NCBI GenBank assembly: GCA_003260075.1
Contig: QLIY01000004.1
Coordinates: forward strand, 293,910-357,909
Direction of reading: 5' to 3'
Length of the DNA stretch: 64,000 bases
Origin: Phallusia mammillata
Lineage: Eukaryota; Chordata; Ascidiacea; Phlebobranchia; Ascidiidae
Shown here: positions 1 to 13,200 of the stretch, in pieces
Position numbering within the stretch: position 1 is the stretch's first letter
Layout: every line of letters begins with the position of its first letter
Position numbers and translations under genes: made by a program
Notes under the pieces: generated by a model
What the model was told of the DNA's origin: nothing
Database searches by the model: none
What the model saw: only the letters and a program-made list of their open reading frames with translations

Positions 1-684
1 TCAAAATTCAGTTGTTTGAGGCCTTCTATAATTCAAAGCATGTGACCAATTTTGCCATGCATAGACCTATATATCAACAGTATTTGGTTTAAAACATACC
101 ATTCATCAGCTGAATATGATAAATTCTGCATTTAGCGTACGCTCAAATCGTGTTGATACACAAACCACTGCCGCTGATCAAAAGCATTTAAACCAACCTG
201 CAAGACTGAGGAACTGGAACTCCCTTTGAAATTGACAATTTGAAGATAAACACTCTTGGATATAGAAGAAGCAACTATGCGCCAGTGGCAGGAATCTGTC
301 AATAACGAGCCAGGCGACGAGTACTCCTGTAGGCTTGAGGTTGCATTGAGCACAATGTCGCAGGCTAAATAACAATACATTTGTGAAAGCTCTAAATTAC
401 AAGATTGTTTTTTTTAATCTCAATGCGGACTTTTTTTATCCAAACGAGTTTATAATTTATTATTATCAGCTATACTTTGCTCATGTTTTTGCAAATTTTG
501 GTAAAACACCAGCATCCTACATATTTTTTATTTTAAAAAAGCTTTGCTTTATTTGCTCATGCTAGCAAAATGTGCTACAAAAGGGTTGTAATCATATACT
601 ATTCTTACATTGTGGTTGAGCTTGACTTGGCAGAACTACAGCGGCAATCAGGATTGACGTCGCCAATATCAAAGTATCAAACAT
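1..684 (-). CDS. 5' end of a second CUB protein gene, tandem paralogue of the adhesion GPCR (partial)
   Basis: Exon 1 (684-609) starts with ATG and encodes a hydrophobic signal peptide beginning MFDTLILATSILIAAVVL. It ends in phase 1 at a GTAAGA donor. Exon 2 (364-198) encodes the first half of a CUB domain starting SCDIVLNATSS, with a CxW pair, and ends in phase 0 at a GTTGGT donor. Both exons match the first two exons of the receptor at 18873-18366 in sequence and phase. A possible third exon begins at 66 (VYAWQ..., the usual start of a CUB second half) but reaches an in-frame TGA at bases 3-1, so it is uncertain. The ATG is preceded by a TTTCAG acceptor at 714-715, suggesting a 5'UTR intron or trans-splicing. 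The rest lies beyond the left edge; that it is also a receptor is inferred only from the paralogy. Confidence 0.75.
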
Positions 685-1450
685 AGCGAAGCTATTCTAT
701 CAAGTTTTGTTTTCTGAAATGTAGTGAAAGTTACTTGAAAATTACGCCACCCATCACTGGCATTTAAATGTTTTTTGAATCACAAGCTAGCACGTGTGTG
801 AAAACTGTATTTTAAAGTTTAACAATAAGTCTTCTTGATGTTTTGACGAACGCTTTCAGCCTGTATTGCCTTCAGCCTTCTGCTTTTTATTACAAGAATA
901 TTGCCTTCTATGAAATTTCTAACTAATTGTCCGACGTCTTCGGACAACTTGTTGTACGTTTGTTTCCAACAACTTATTTTTATGCTGTACGTCACCATGC
1001 TTCGACTTGAAGTGATGACTATACCAAGCCACGCTTCTACTTGCAGCAGCCACTTTCCTTCGCCTAGCTCAAAATAATTCTACACGTTCTTGTCTTCTCG
1101 TTCTAGGTCTTTGACTGATAAATCATACTTTCGCTGTATAAAACGTAATACTTAAGTTATAATTTACTGTAAAAAAACTTGCAACTCCGTATAGAGTAGC
1201 TTCCGTTGTCAACATCACTCGTACCCTTTCGACAATACCTAATTAACATGAACAACGTTGAGCACAAACTTTTTCTATCTAATCTTGTCAAGTCTTCATG
1301 TTTCGATAGAACTGTTCTAAGATCGAAATGCAACAGGATATCCGTCAGCACTAATTTCACGTTTTATTCCAGCGTGATGCGAAGTCACCATTTCACGTGA
1401 CGTGACTCGAGTCAATGATGATCATCATTTTGTTGTCAAAATCACAAAGC
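100..1450. repeat. Segmental duplication, copy 1 (paralogue 5' region)
   Basis: Exons 1 and 2, intron 1 and several hundred bases of upstream flank resemble 18340-19570 in the same orientation. The clearest shared stretches are about 184-364, 610-700 and 1288-1415. The match extends well beyond coding sequence, so the upstream regulatory region was duplicated with the gene. Confidence 0.7.
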
Positions 1451-2433
1451 GAATGATATGAAAGCATCACACTTTACATTATGAAAGATTTGTTTCTTGT
1501 TTAAGTTAAATGCGTCAGCAACAGAAGTTTTGTTTAAGCTAAAACGATCGATCAACGAATAAGAGCCGAACTTGTTTACATAAAGCTGTATGTCATCCTA
1601 CAGGGCGGGTTAAACCCATAGTTCCAAAATCAAAGTATGATTTGAAGTAGCTTAGTTCTTTAGCTGTTTTTGCCCGCGGTTTCCAAACTAAATCTTTTTC
1701 CTCCGCACACTCAACCACCAAAATTAGTTCTATACAAATAGTATCATTGGTTGAACTAGCTAAAATATTCTAAAAAACTCAATAAGTTTAACGTTTGCGT
1801 AGGCTTATTTGATAAATACATATATAAAATAGCTCATAGCTTGGTCATGCGAATGCACCAGCAAATTCTAAACAAAACTTCAAAAAAGATGCACACTACC
1901 AAAATTAGAAGTATCTCTCCGCTTTTAGTTTAAGAATCACTGAAACAAATCCAAAAAACAAAAATCTTGCATGCACATTACGTCACATTTAATTTATTTT
2001 TTATTGGATGTTACGCTTCACTGCAACGCGGCGTGTGGAAATTATAAAAACAAATATTGAGAAGAGATAGAACAGAAGTAGATCCAGCACAACAGGTCAA
2101 GTTTTTAGATCTTTTTTTTAAAGAAACGCTTTGTAATGTTTATCAATTTCTGTTTTGGGACTTAACATGTAAAGACATTACTTCCAGAAAACAAGTTTCA
2201 GTTGTTATACAAATCTTACATAATTTCAGCACAAATACTCCACTTTTTAAAAATTAGTGATTTAAAAACTTTTAAGTTGGTTGCTATGGGACACCTCAAA
2301 AACATTAATACTTAAATGCAAAAAAGGTTTAACTTAACAGCTTCTTTGGAGTGATTTTTGTCAGCAAATACCTTTGAAAACCTCACTTTTAAAATCCCGT
2401 ATTTCAATTGCACACTCATAAAAGAGTCAATTT
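714..2433. other. Intergenic region between receptor paralogues
   Basis: No credible coding exon on either strand. The part up to about 1450 is the duplicated upstream flank of the paralogue starting at 684. The rest is AT-rich with nothing recognised. Confidence 0.5.
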
Positions 2434-2439
2434 TTTATT
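2434..2439 (-). promoter_or_regulatory. Polyadenylation signal AATAAA of the adhesion GPCR
   Basis: AATAAA on the minus strand about 100 bases after the receptor stop codon (2538-2540). The distance suits a short 3'UTR. The hexamer is common in AT-rich DNA. Confidence 0.5.
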
Positions 2440-2537
2440 TCATTGAAATTTGTGTGTTATTTCACAACAGAGTAAACAGTCTGATTCAACTCCTGTACAA
2501 CATACACAATTGGTGTTCAAAACTTTCATGTATGATG

Positions 2538-4221
2538 TTACGTTGCAGTGGAGTTTGTTTCCGATCTTCTTCCTCTTGTATTTGTTTGGCCTGTACCACT
2601 TCTATTGCTGGTACTGGTAGTACTTGATGAAGTTTTGATGCATCTTCCACAACCACATGCTTTTAATATTGGATTCAGCCATAGACTCCTCACATTTTGG
2701 TTTCGCACACAGTTAACGAGAAAAATGAGAAATCCCTGAAATGTATGGTTTTGTTGACAAATTGCTTGAGTTTTCGAACTTTACAATTTACTTACCTGAA
2801 GTGAATTCACAATTGTAAACAGCCATGCCATTATCTCTTGATATTTTACATCTTCAGCTATTAGCATAAGAAACCCAAAGATCCAGGTCATTCCCATCAT
2901 TAGGATCAGAGTGATTGCCAAAATAAAATCCTGCGTACTTGTACGTTTTTGTGCAGAAGATCTTACCTGTTTTATTGAAGTATACATAACGTTTTCTTTT
3001 ATTACGCCATTAACCAGATGAAAGCGGCTTGTATAGGACATCGAAATGTTGAATATTTTTGATAAAAACTGTTTAAGGAGCAATACTTAGCTATATCATG
3101 TACCTGGCTCCAACAGGTTATTCGTTTTTTTATTGTTTGCCATGTTGAATATGAGTTTTTTTCATGTGAATTTTTTCCATGTGTTTATTACAAATTGATA
3201 CTTGTAGCTATACCTGAGAATTTATAGTTTCAAAACTTGATCTAACAAGTCAATATGTTTAAGATTTATACTTCTATGCAATTTTAAATTAGCTTGCAAA
3301 AACACATTTGGCATCATTAAAATCATAAAAAATCTGCCCGTTTGTAGGTACCTGTTGTTTTTTGCAGGTTAAACTACTGAAGACAATAACAAACAAAATG
3401 AAATTAAAAACTGCTAAGATTCCAACAGGCAAAAGGAATCCAAAGTTGAGAGAGTAAAGATGCAACCAGCACATGTGGCGAGCTTGGTAAGATGAGACAA
3501 ACAAGTTGTCATCTGATAATAAATATAATGTGATTGTTCATTTAGTCTCATTGACATGTTTACAATTTTACGGTACATTGATAATAGCAATGCCAGTCAT
3601 TTATGCTGTGTTTTTTTGTGATTTACCATTGTTTTTAAATACTACTTACCATATTGGTATCTTGGAAGGTCGTCATAGATGATTGCAACACAAGCATTTA
3701 CAACAACAATTACTAATGGAACAAAATATGAGACAACCAAAGATACCACTCGAATTTTGTCGGATGTACTGCTGATAACCTAAATATCATTGGTTGGTCA
3801 ATATTCCTGTTTTGCTAAAGCTACTTGTACCTGATTTCTTACCTTAACTAAAGCATTGTAAAGGTTGTATGCATTTGCACTCATCCAAAACCAAGTGGCC
3901 AATAAAAAGTAGTGAAGCAGAGCAGTGGTGACATAACATGTATTTCTGTTTTGTGTATTTCCTGCAGTACTAAGGAAGAGTATGTTCACAATAAGTAAAC
4001 ATATACAAATGTTGAGAAGAAACATAGTTGGCTTTTTGGTTCTTAGTGACCTAAAGAATGTAAGTTGCATGTTAATTTGAAAAGCATGAACTTTTTCATT
4101 TTTTATCCTACTCAATGCTGCAGTATATGATGAATGTAAGCAAAAGGCCAGCCATTGATAAACCACATCCAATATAGGTTGCAATATGCAGTGCATGAGC
4201 AGATGGCAGCACAACTGATTT
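2538..4221 (-). other. Seven-transmembrane domain, adhesion GPCR class B2
   Basis: TM1 is in 4221-4112 (IATYIGCGLSMAGLLLTFI), TM2-TM3 in 4050-3843 (SLRTKKPTMFLLNICICLL; the TM3 Cys is in NTCYVTTALLHYF), TM4 in 3779-3650, TM5 in 3512-3352 (with the extracellular-loop Cys-Trp in RHMCWLHLYS), and TM6-TM7 in 2966-2796 (MMGMTWIFGFL and WLFTIVNSLQ). TM7 finishes in 2735-2538 with GFLIFLVNCV. The NSLQ-G-F join and the TWIFGF motif are diagnostic of adhesion GPCRs. The tail after TM7 is about 55 residues, rich in Ser, Thr and Arg. Confidence 0.9.
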
Positions 4222-7200
4222 CTGTAAATGTAAGTTGTAATATTGAATGCCACAAATATATAATATTTTGTTGTTAATTCAGTTACATTTAATCTTACAA
4301 TTATCATGGCAAAATGTCCCAATTGATGACAATGAAACTTTGGAGGGGAATCTGGTTGACTGACTAATCTACAAGTATTTGGCATCCAGCGGAATTTTTC
4401 CTTGTCCAAACTAACGCATTGTGTTCTTGTGACATTTTCCTGTGAAAGAAAACGATCTTACAATAATCTGAACCAATTGAAATAATGGCAATTCCCACCT
4501 TCAATGGATTTGATTTCAATTTGACACTTCCATGTCGATTTGCATGAGCATTGAAACTAATTGTCACAGCAGGAGACTTGTTTGGTATGCTGAAGTTTCG
4601 GATACGAGCCGTAAGAACCTTTAACATAACACAGTTTTTGTACAGAATATCATTGATTTGTTGCTATACATGGTGCAGTGATGGTCAACCGAACATGCTC
4701 TTCAAACAGTGCATAGTCACATTGTAAACAGCTACAGTAAAGTTATAGATTTCACACATACAAACAGGGAACAACTACCTCGGTGATTTCGTCTTCCACT
4801 TGTGGGTATAGAGCGTTTGATTTGTGCAACAAAAACGTTACACGCACTGGCTTTGCTTGTTGGGCAATGTTTCTTCGTGTGCGGTCGTCTTGTCCGGCTT
4901 CTGAAGCCAATTCTATGATTTCTGCTGGAATAGTGAAGTTGATAGGCGGCACATATGCGATTCCAGATGCATGTACTGGGCTAAACCTTACTTTAGAAAA
5001 TGTTAAACCATCTGGCATTTTTTCTTGAACCTGCGAAAACACGAATTGCGTTGAACCATGTAATATTTTGCTACTAATGCTTGATCCCACTTGTAGCGTT
5101 GTGCCACTTGTTTCCAAGGTAAGTGAGGTTTGGTTCTGTGGCAGAACAACTCGATCGGAAAAGTCATCGAGCACTTGTAACAACGCCGTTTTCTGTTTGA
5201 CTGCCTCCCTTATAAACCGATAAAATGAAGTTAAATTGCCGCTATTATTAAAAAAGAAATTTGAAAGAAAAGTGCATAAGTTTGACTTATTTGGCAATAA
5301 TGCACATGTTAACTGCATGATGTTGACCGAATGCGGTTTTAAATGTCATGCTTTTTGTTTGTGCGTTTATTTATTACTTATTTCTACATTTTCGAAAATA
5401 TACAACTGATTATTCCATTACGGTTTAACGAGAATTTGGCCACTATAGCCTATACATAATGTTTCTTACTTTTGGTCCTGTTTATTTCTTTTGAGAGATG
5501 TAGATAAACTGTCCACAATCATTAGCGTATCCAAGACAGTCGCTGGTGTAACCTGTGGAAAAAATGCCGTTTTATATCAAAGTTAGATAAAGACAACAAC
5601 CAATTTTATACCTCCACTTGTGTCGGTTTTTTCTTAGTAAGCTGCAAAAGTGTACTAACAACAGCTTTTGATTCGAATTGAGACAAGCTTTTGTTGCCTG
5701 ACGATGTTGCAAGTCTTAGGTTGCCAATTGACCTCGAAACTGCTGCTGTGGTTGCGTTTACCTTTCAAAACGAAATAAGATACCGTCAGACGCCACGTTT
5801 TGTCGAACTGGGTGATGACATCATTATTTTTCGTATTTGCTACATTAGTATCGAATAGAAGTTGCGGTAAGACAACACCAAGTGTCATTTACTTGCCTTT
5901 AAAGCGTTTTCTATTTCCGAAGTGAGGGTTGCAGAACAAGGCAAAACATGTAGATTTGAAAATGTGGCTGAATTTGGGTCATTCAAGCCTTTCACACAAA
6001 CTGCAGATGCCATTGCCCTCCCTGTGGTTTTAAATGAACATTGTGTTGTTTGTCTGCTTTGTTGTGATCAAAATAGTTACACAATAAATACACTTTACCG
6101 TCTCGACATTTCTCGATGGAAGACGGTGATTGCCCTAGACTGGACCGCTGAAATGTGTATCGCATTGAGTTTTGATGTAAAGTGGATTCATCGCAGTAAG
6201 CTGTGAATTAGATGAGCTAATGCAATTTTATCCCCGTTTTTTGTTTTATATGTTTTCTATTTACTTACGATTGCAAGATACTCCGTCGCCTTCGTAGTTT
6301 TCTTTACATTTGCACGAGTAGTCTGTCCCATTGAAAAAAGGAACACAGGAGGCCAACGTTTTGTGACAGTTAGCGTTCAAGCATGCATCGGTGTTTACTG
6401 TCAAGCAGCAATAAATCGCAATAAAAAAATGGTTGACAGGTATGACAAAATTATTATTGGTACACCAAAGATACTTGCAAAAACTGAAGACATTTCATTT
6501 ATGCAATAAACTTTTCTTCTGGCCTGTGATAAACATATTCGGGTTGGGGTTAAAACATTGCTAAATCGGCATATTCGGCTAACTGAAGCTTAGGTGAATC
6601 ACTAGTCAATAGCGGTATAAACAATATCTGACCTTCTCGAAATCGAAAAACAACACCTTTGCCTTCTGGAATTGAGCCTGTTGAGAAACTGACAACGATA
6701 GACGATGGTCTGAGGAGCGCCATTTCGTTTTGAATGCTGCTGTTGAAGTATCTCACAACACTGCCATTTGATCTTATCTAAACAATGATTTTGCTTTAAT
6801 TAGATATCAGGCATTACGACGAACGTGTTCAAATTTATGCGTATGTTTTAGGCAAATACCTGCACGTTGTCTCTTTTTCCTATTGAAAGATCTACGATCT
6901 CTGTGTATATTGATTTTCCTTTAGTGGTTGTATTAATGTTCCATGTACAACTCGTAAAAGCAGCGTAGTGGTAAGGATAACCATCGGATTCAATCTCTTG
7001 CCAATGTGGTTTGGCTGTCAGGTATCTTGCACAGATTTTTCGCTCTGCAGCAAATATGTGATCTTACAACATTTTTTGGCACTACTGCAATGATATTAAA
7101 CGATATTAATAGTGAAATTGGGATTAACTGTTTATCGACGGTGTTACGAATGGCATGCTCGCCAATCCCCAAAACATTTAACAAAATGTCAATAATATCT

Positions 7201-10200
7201 AGCATACCTTCAAAATGTAACTACATAAAACAATAAAGACACTAAAGGCCCCTAGCCGGTTATTAAGATTACTGCCTGAATCAATGTTTGTGCTGAGCTA
7301 ATTTTTGTTGTTTGTCAGCTGTAAGCGGGCTGAACCAGATTTTTTAAAGGTTTGAAACTAAGAGAAATCGACACACTGCATTTAAACGGTTGTCGACCTC
7401 TGTTTAATGCAATAGCGTTATAATTAAAATATAAACGGTTTTAAGTGCATCAATGAATTTCAAAGCTGCAATATCCACGTCTAATGAAAACAAACCTTGA
7501 AAGGATCGTGCATTTCACATCATTTCCACTATCAGACCACGGTACAGTTCTGCTATCTTTTCTTGGCACCAAACTTAGGCTTACGTTAAGGATTTAAGTC
7601 TTGCAGTTACCTGTAACGCTAATGTTCGCAGAAAATAGACTTTCCCCAGGTTGCCTGCTCGTCTCCAAATAAATGCGTATAGCTTTGTTCAGTGGAAGCG
7701 TATTTCCAACAAGTTTTTCCACGTCAGTGTACCGTTTGTACATTCCGTAAACCTTGCAGATAAAATATAGGTTTGACCCTAGCAAGGGTAAATATATACA
7801 TGCACTTCCCAGCAGGGTATTATTTATATTATAAGTTTCGACCTTAATTTTTGGTTTATAAAACTTGAAACACCATTTGGAGGAGACTTTGCTTCTATAT
7901 TTACCCGTTTTTTGAACGATATTTTTTTGCTTACAAACGTGACTGGATTTTTTTATATCACACATGACCTAAGGAATAGTGATGTAACTTTTTGCAACCA
8001 ACCTCAAACGTATCTTCACTGGAAACGTTAAGCTGCGTCAACTGCATATTCAACAACTTGTTATATTTGGTCCACAGGTTCCAACCACACTTCATTTTTC
8101 TCGGTGCAGTGTCGGGAAACTTTGGAGAGTTTATTATGGCCCCAGTAGAGATTAAACTTTGATTTCCACATGGTAATACTGTCAAACAGAATTGTTCATT
8201 TTTTCTGTGATAAATAAATTGACAATAAAAGGCAACACATAGGTGAATACGGTGCTCTTTTGTGTGACTTACAAATGTGTCATAAACTGGTTTATTTGCG
8301 TGCAAATATGGCAACGCATGCGACAACGATGATTGAAATTCTTACTTAACGTGTGTAATCTTTGCGTTGGCTGTTTAACGTCTTTACTTATGCCCGAGTT
8401 AAGCAGAAATCAAACTCAAAATTATATATTTGCTCTGTCACTTACTGTTAAAAGCATAGAAGGTTAGTAGCCTACGCAAGTAGAACAGGTTAATTTACAG
8501 GTCTTTTTAAACATTTATAACAATCTTTTTTAATTAGTCAAATTTGGTTAAAGAGGTAAAATCGTGAGTTTGTGAATTTCTGTCTTATGCGTTGAAGTCG
8601 TAGAAAATGCTTTTACCTTCCTCCATTGTAAGTTGGATCGGTTTTACACCTTTCAGTTCTTTAGAAATATAGTATATCGATATTTCGGAGTGGATTATCA
8701 TGTTTACGTTTCGTTGCACTCCTTTGTAGTTTCCGATCACATTTCCGTTTGCGTAAACCTGAACAGAATATGTTGACGTTAGGACTTTACTAAATATGGG
8801 GTTTTTCTTAAACGCTTACATTTGTGTTTGTTGCAAAACGAGTGTTTATTGTTGACTTTTTGTTTTGTAATTTTAAAAATTCGGCGGCCTAATTTTTATT
8901 TAAACTTAGTCACCTGCATATCTGCTCCGTCGGGCAAGTTAACCAGCTTTAAGTACACGCTATTACTTGCGTTGAGGAGACGCCAGTTGCAGCTGATGGC
9001 ACCGCTGTAAGTTAACTGTGAACTAAACTCTGAAATTAAGCGGGAAGTTTCGCTCACGTTTAGATAATTTGCTGAACACCCTGAAAAACAATGCTCTTTG
9101 TAGGCTGTGTGGATAAATTATTAGATTATATTTAGTTGTTGAGATTAGATGAATTACTGAATTATATAAATTATATTTATAATATTTAAATAGTACCGCA
9201 AGTTTCTTTAGGCTACATATTGCTAAAAGGGCGTTTTTTCTTACCGAAATATACTTTGGTAAAGGCACTAAATTGAACGCTGGTTGTGTCGTTCAGCTCA
9301 AAATACAAACTGAGGGAACACTGTTCGTAAAACGTAAAGGCCTGACCAGCAGTGACATCGACCCAAAGTTTACCTTTACGGTACATCTGAAACACAAAGT
9401 TCTCGTGTGTTAAAATACTGTTGCTACTGGATTTAACGGCTTCCCCCTCAGCCTGATTCTAAATCTAACGTTCAGCAGATAAAGGCTTCCACAATCTCAA
9501 ATTTGATTCTACTTTGAAAATTGGTGCTAAACCACGAAGAAACAAATACATTGGGTTGTGGTAACATTTTGGAACAGCGTGTATTACTACGTTTTTAGGG
9601 CCTCAACATTACAAGATTGTTTAAGTTTTTTTGCTTTCAGATTAAACATGTTGCTCTGTGATTTGCGCTGTTACAGTTTTATACATGAACTAAAGAACAA
9701 TTAATTCTCACCCTGAGGGTCACTTGTTTTGTGGAGTTGGCAAATACTTTTAATCGAAGTATTGATTGCACACCAGATCTTCCAAAGTTCCAGGCGCATA
9801 ACATGTGAGGCATCTTCACCGCGGGCAAGTCGTTTGAAGAGAACGTAGTCTCAGTACTAGTTAGTGTTCTGCCACACTTCGGAACTTTGTGACAAAACAT
9901 AAATCCCAATTAGGCAATTAATATTTACAAGAATAAAAAGTGTGACGATATTGTCTCGTAATAACATTAGAATATACAAATCGGCGGTTTGAGCTTTACT
10001 TGAAATAGGTTACTTGAAAACTAAAAGTAAATATTTCAAGAAGCTGTCATTTGTGAGACAATCTTACCATTTTTAAATTGCAGCATGAATCCGTATCCAC
10101 TATAGGCTAAGTACTGAATCATGGTGGGAAAAGTATGCTCAATAAAAGTTGAATTTGTGTATGTTTGCGAGCGAAGTGTAGCTATTTTTCCGATCTATAA

Positions 10201-13200
10201 ACATATGTACTTTGAAAACTTGCGAAAAACGATCAGCCTAGGTAAATCATTGTTAAAAATCACAAAACAGGTAACGGTTTTAGTTGAAAAGATATAATGC
10301 AAAATACGTATTTGTTTGGACGTTTTGGAATCAGCGTTCCTAAGTTGTGCCTCCGTCAAACACTACGCATCATTAACTGCATTATACAAATAGAATGGGC
10401 AAACTTATATGCTAATCTTCAAACTAGTTCACTCCTGATAACTGAACCTGTTCCTTCAGATAACTGCACCTGTATCAACAATTTTTTTTTTAAAGACCTC
10501 GTAACAAAGGTTGTACGGAGGGTTTCTCTTGCGAAGTGGAAAACGATGATTTGCTTGGTATTATCTTATTGCAGACCGAGCGTCGCTAATTTACCTCAAG
10601 TTGATCATAATTTCCCTCATTATTTCCAGCTCGCAGAACTCGGAAGTGTACACTAGAAGACGAGTTAAAAGCATAAATGGTCCAATGACACGTAATATAT
10701 CTGGTGATTTGGACGGGATGAATTCCAAAAGGAGCTATTAGTTGAGTCGTCGAGTTTGCTTGAAAAGTACCTGCACAGTCTGCGCAAGAAAAAATTACGT
10801 TCGAGTCCGTGTAGACCATAACTATACTTCTATAAACTATGAAACCTAAAAATCGTATCTCCCTATTCCTGAATATTTTTCTTTGTGGTCGGTTATTCAT
10901 AAACGATTAAAAATTGCTGCTATAAACGTTGTTACGCTAACTCATCATTAATTTTATACTTGTATGTGAGTATCTTCCGGAAAAACGGCTTTGTAAATGT
11001 CTTGGATCCATCGTCTCAAAATAAATTCGCAAAAACCTCCGGTCATGAAAGACTTGGCCGATAGTTCTGTTATTTCCAGGTGGTATGACAACATTCACAT
11101 TGTAAACCTGAGGCATTGGATTTAGGTTAAAACTTGTGGGAAAGTTTTCTTTTTTTCATGAAACTAGATTATTTTTTTACGCAAGTAAACGAAACCAAAT
11201 AAAAGTATTAATAACACAAGGAATTTCTTAGGTTCACCAATCCTACTTACCAAGCAAGCTCAGTAATTGCAGCTGGTGTTGCCTCGTTGCATTATACGGA
11301 GAACTAATAATTACAGTATTATTTTGAAAAAAACCATTACTTGGAATGTGTCGTTGTCATGAATTTGGAGTTTTCCGGTCGTAAAAAATACGAATTTTTT
11401 AAAGACGGCTCCCCTATGCAAATCCCAGCCGCAGTGCAGATGAGTATTCGGTGGTTGAGGAAAAAATGGCCACTCTATGCTGCCACCAGGTGTCGTAGTT
11501 GAAAATCCACAAACTGGAACTTAAGTGGCAATCCACGTAAAAAATATAACAACGGTAGTTGTTTCTTGGTCATGGTCAACACTATTGTAAAAATTTCTGG
11601 GTCTTTTTGTAACAAAAAATTTGTTTTTCCAAAAAACTAAAGGAATGACAACTCGAAAAATGTAAACGTGGAAACTTTTTTAAGGTTATTCCGCTTTTTT
11701 AAGGTTATTGTGTTTTACCTTGTTTATATTCAATTGAATATCCACCCGCAAGGCCGGTTGATTGATACTCAATATCAACAGGAAAATTATGCATCACCAA
11801 TCTTATTTCTTTCTCAAAATAAGTTTTGTATTCTCCAATTGTCTTCCTTGCTCCCATGATCTGCACAAAATGAATGTAAAACAGGTTCCTAAAAAGAAAA
11901 TCGTACAGGATTTCCTGGACATTTTTGGTAAGGATAGGTGCCATAGACATTTTAATTATGTAGACTTAATTTAAAAAAAGACTTAAATCAAAAAGATATT
12001 TTGGCGTCTTACTTTAATGGACTTGCCCCACCAATTCAGACCGTCACTTTTTATTTTTAAGTAAACGCTCATACGGCTTGTCGTGGGTTTTATAGTCCAG
12101 CCGCAACTAAGGTTATTGGGTTGATAATATGGAAACCCAGGCGTTGCAAGAGTTTGAGAGATATTTGTAGCGTATCTTGTTCCCGAGCATTCTGAAAATG
12201 TTTAAAAAACAACCCTTAACATTACTCACAGGTCGTATTTTACTAAGTGTACATTTATTTTTCCAATTGTCTCATGCATACGTTAACAAAAGTAAGTTAT
12301 AACATTTAGTAATACAGACATAGATTTTGGGGCTGACGTTTTTACACAAAGTGACCCGTAGTCTATTAGTTTAAAAATCTTACTTTACTACTTACCTCCT
12401 TGGCTGCTGACCACACGAAAAGAGTCAGTTTGCACCGGTGGTGATGAATAAAAAATTCGCAGTTGGTTGTCGTCGGCAAATTCTCGATACGACACGTTCC
12501 TAAGATCTGCTATGAGGCCTTTGAGATTGTAAACCTACAATAAAATAAACATTTGGATTTTAGGTTGTTTAAACGCTGTAACAGTAACAACGATTTTCTT
12601 AAATGCCATGAACAAATGCGGTACAAAATTTAAAACTCGTCAACTTTCCTGACAAACACATACATTGAAACGCCATATAATTACGGACTTCCAGGCGGGA
12701 CTATATTTTCTAAGGTTCGGTTTAACCTGTTTGTATAAAAATGAATTCAACTATTCTAAAATCTACTTTATAAAGTCTTTCGGTCCAAACATTTATTAAA
12801 AATCATTAAATAACTGCACTTATCCGGAATGTTAATGCGTGTGGGGCTGGTAAAAACGGCACAGAAAATAGGGCTGGTAAAAACGGCACAAAAATATACG
12901 AAAAAAGAAAACAATACGTTTTGAAGATCAGAAAAAATATTTCTACATAAGGATTTCCTAACCATTCTAGTTAAAAAAGGAAAATCAAAATCAGGTAAAG
13001 ACAAATATTATATAACCTGAAGAATGGAATTCTCGTGGAGTGTTACGTTGAAAAACGTAATACGTAACACTTTTGTTTGACCGGGTGTAGTTCTGTTAAA
13101 ACTGTAACCGCATTTCATGTTGGGTCGAATCGTAGGAGCAAAATTTGAACTGCGTGTTGTGTCGAATCCGCACCCAGGCACTAAAATAAAAAAATATTCT

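Noticed and set aside
10297-10656. Plus-strand 119-codon frame
   Set aside because: It overlaps, antisense, a well-supported CUB exon (10779-10595) and an intron, and shows no domain.
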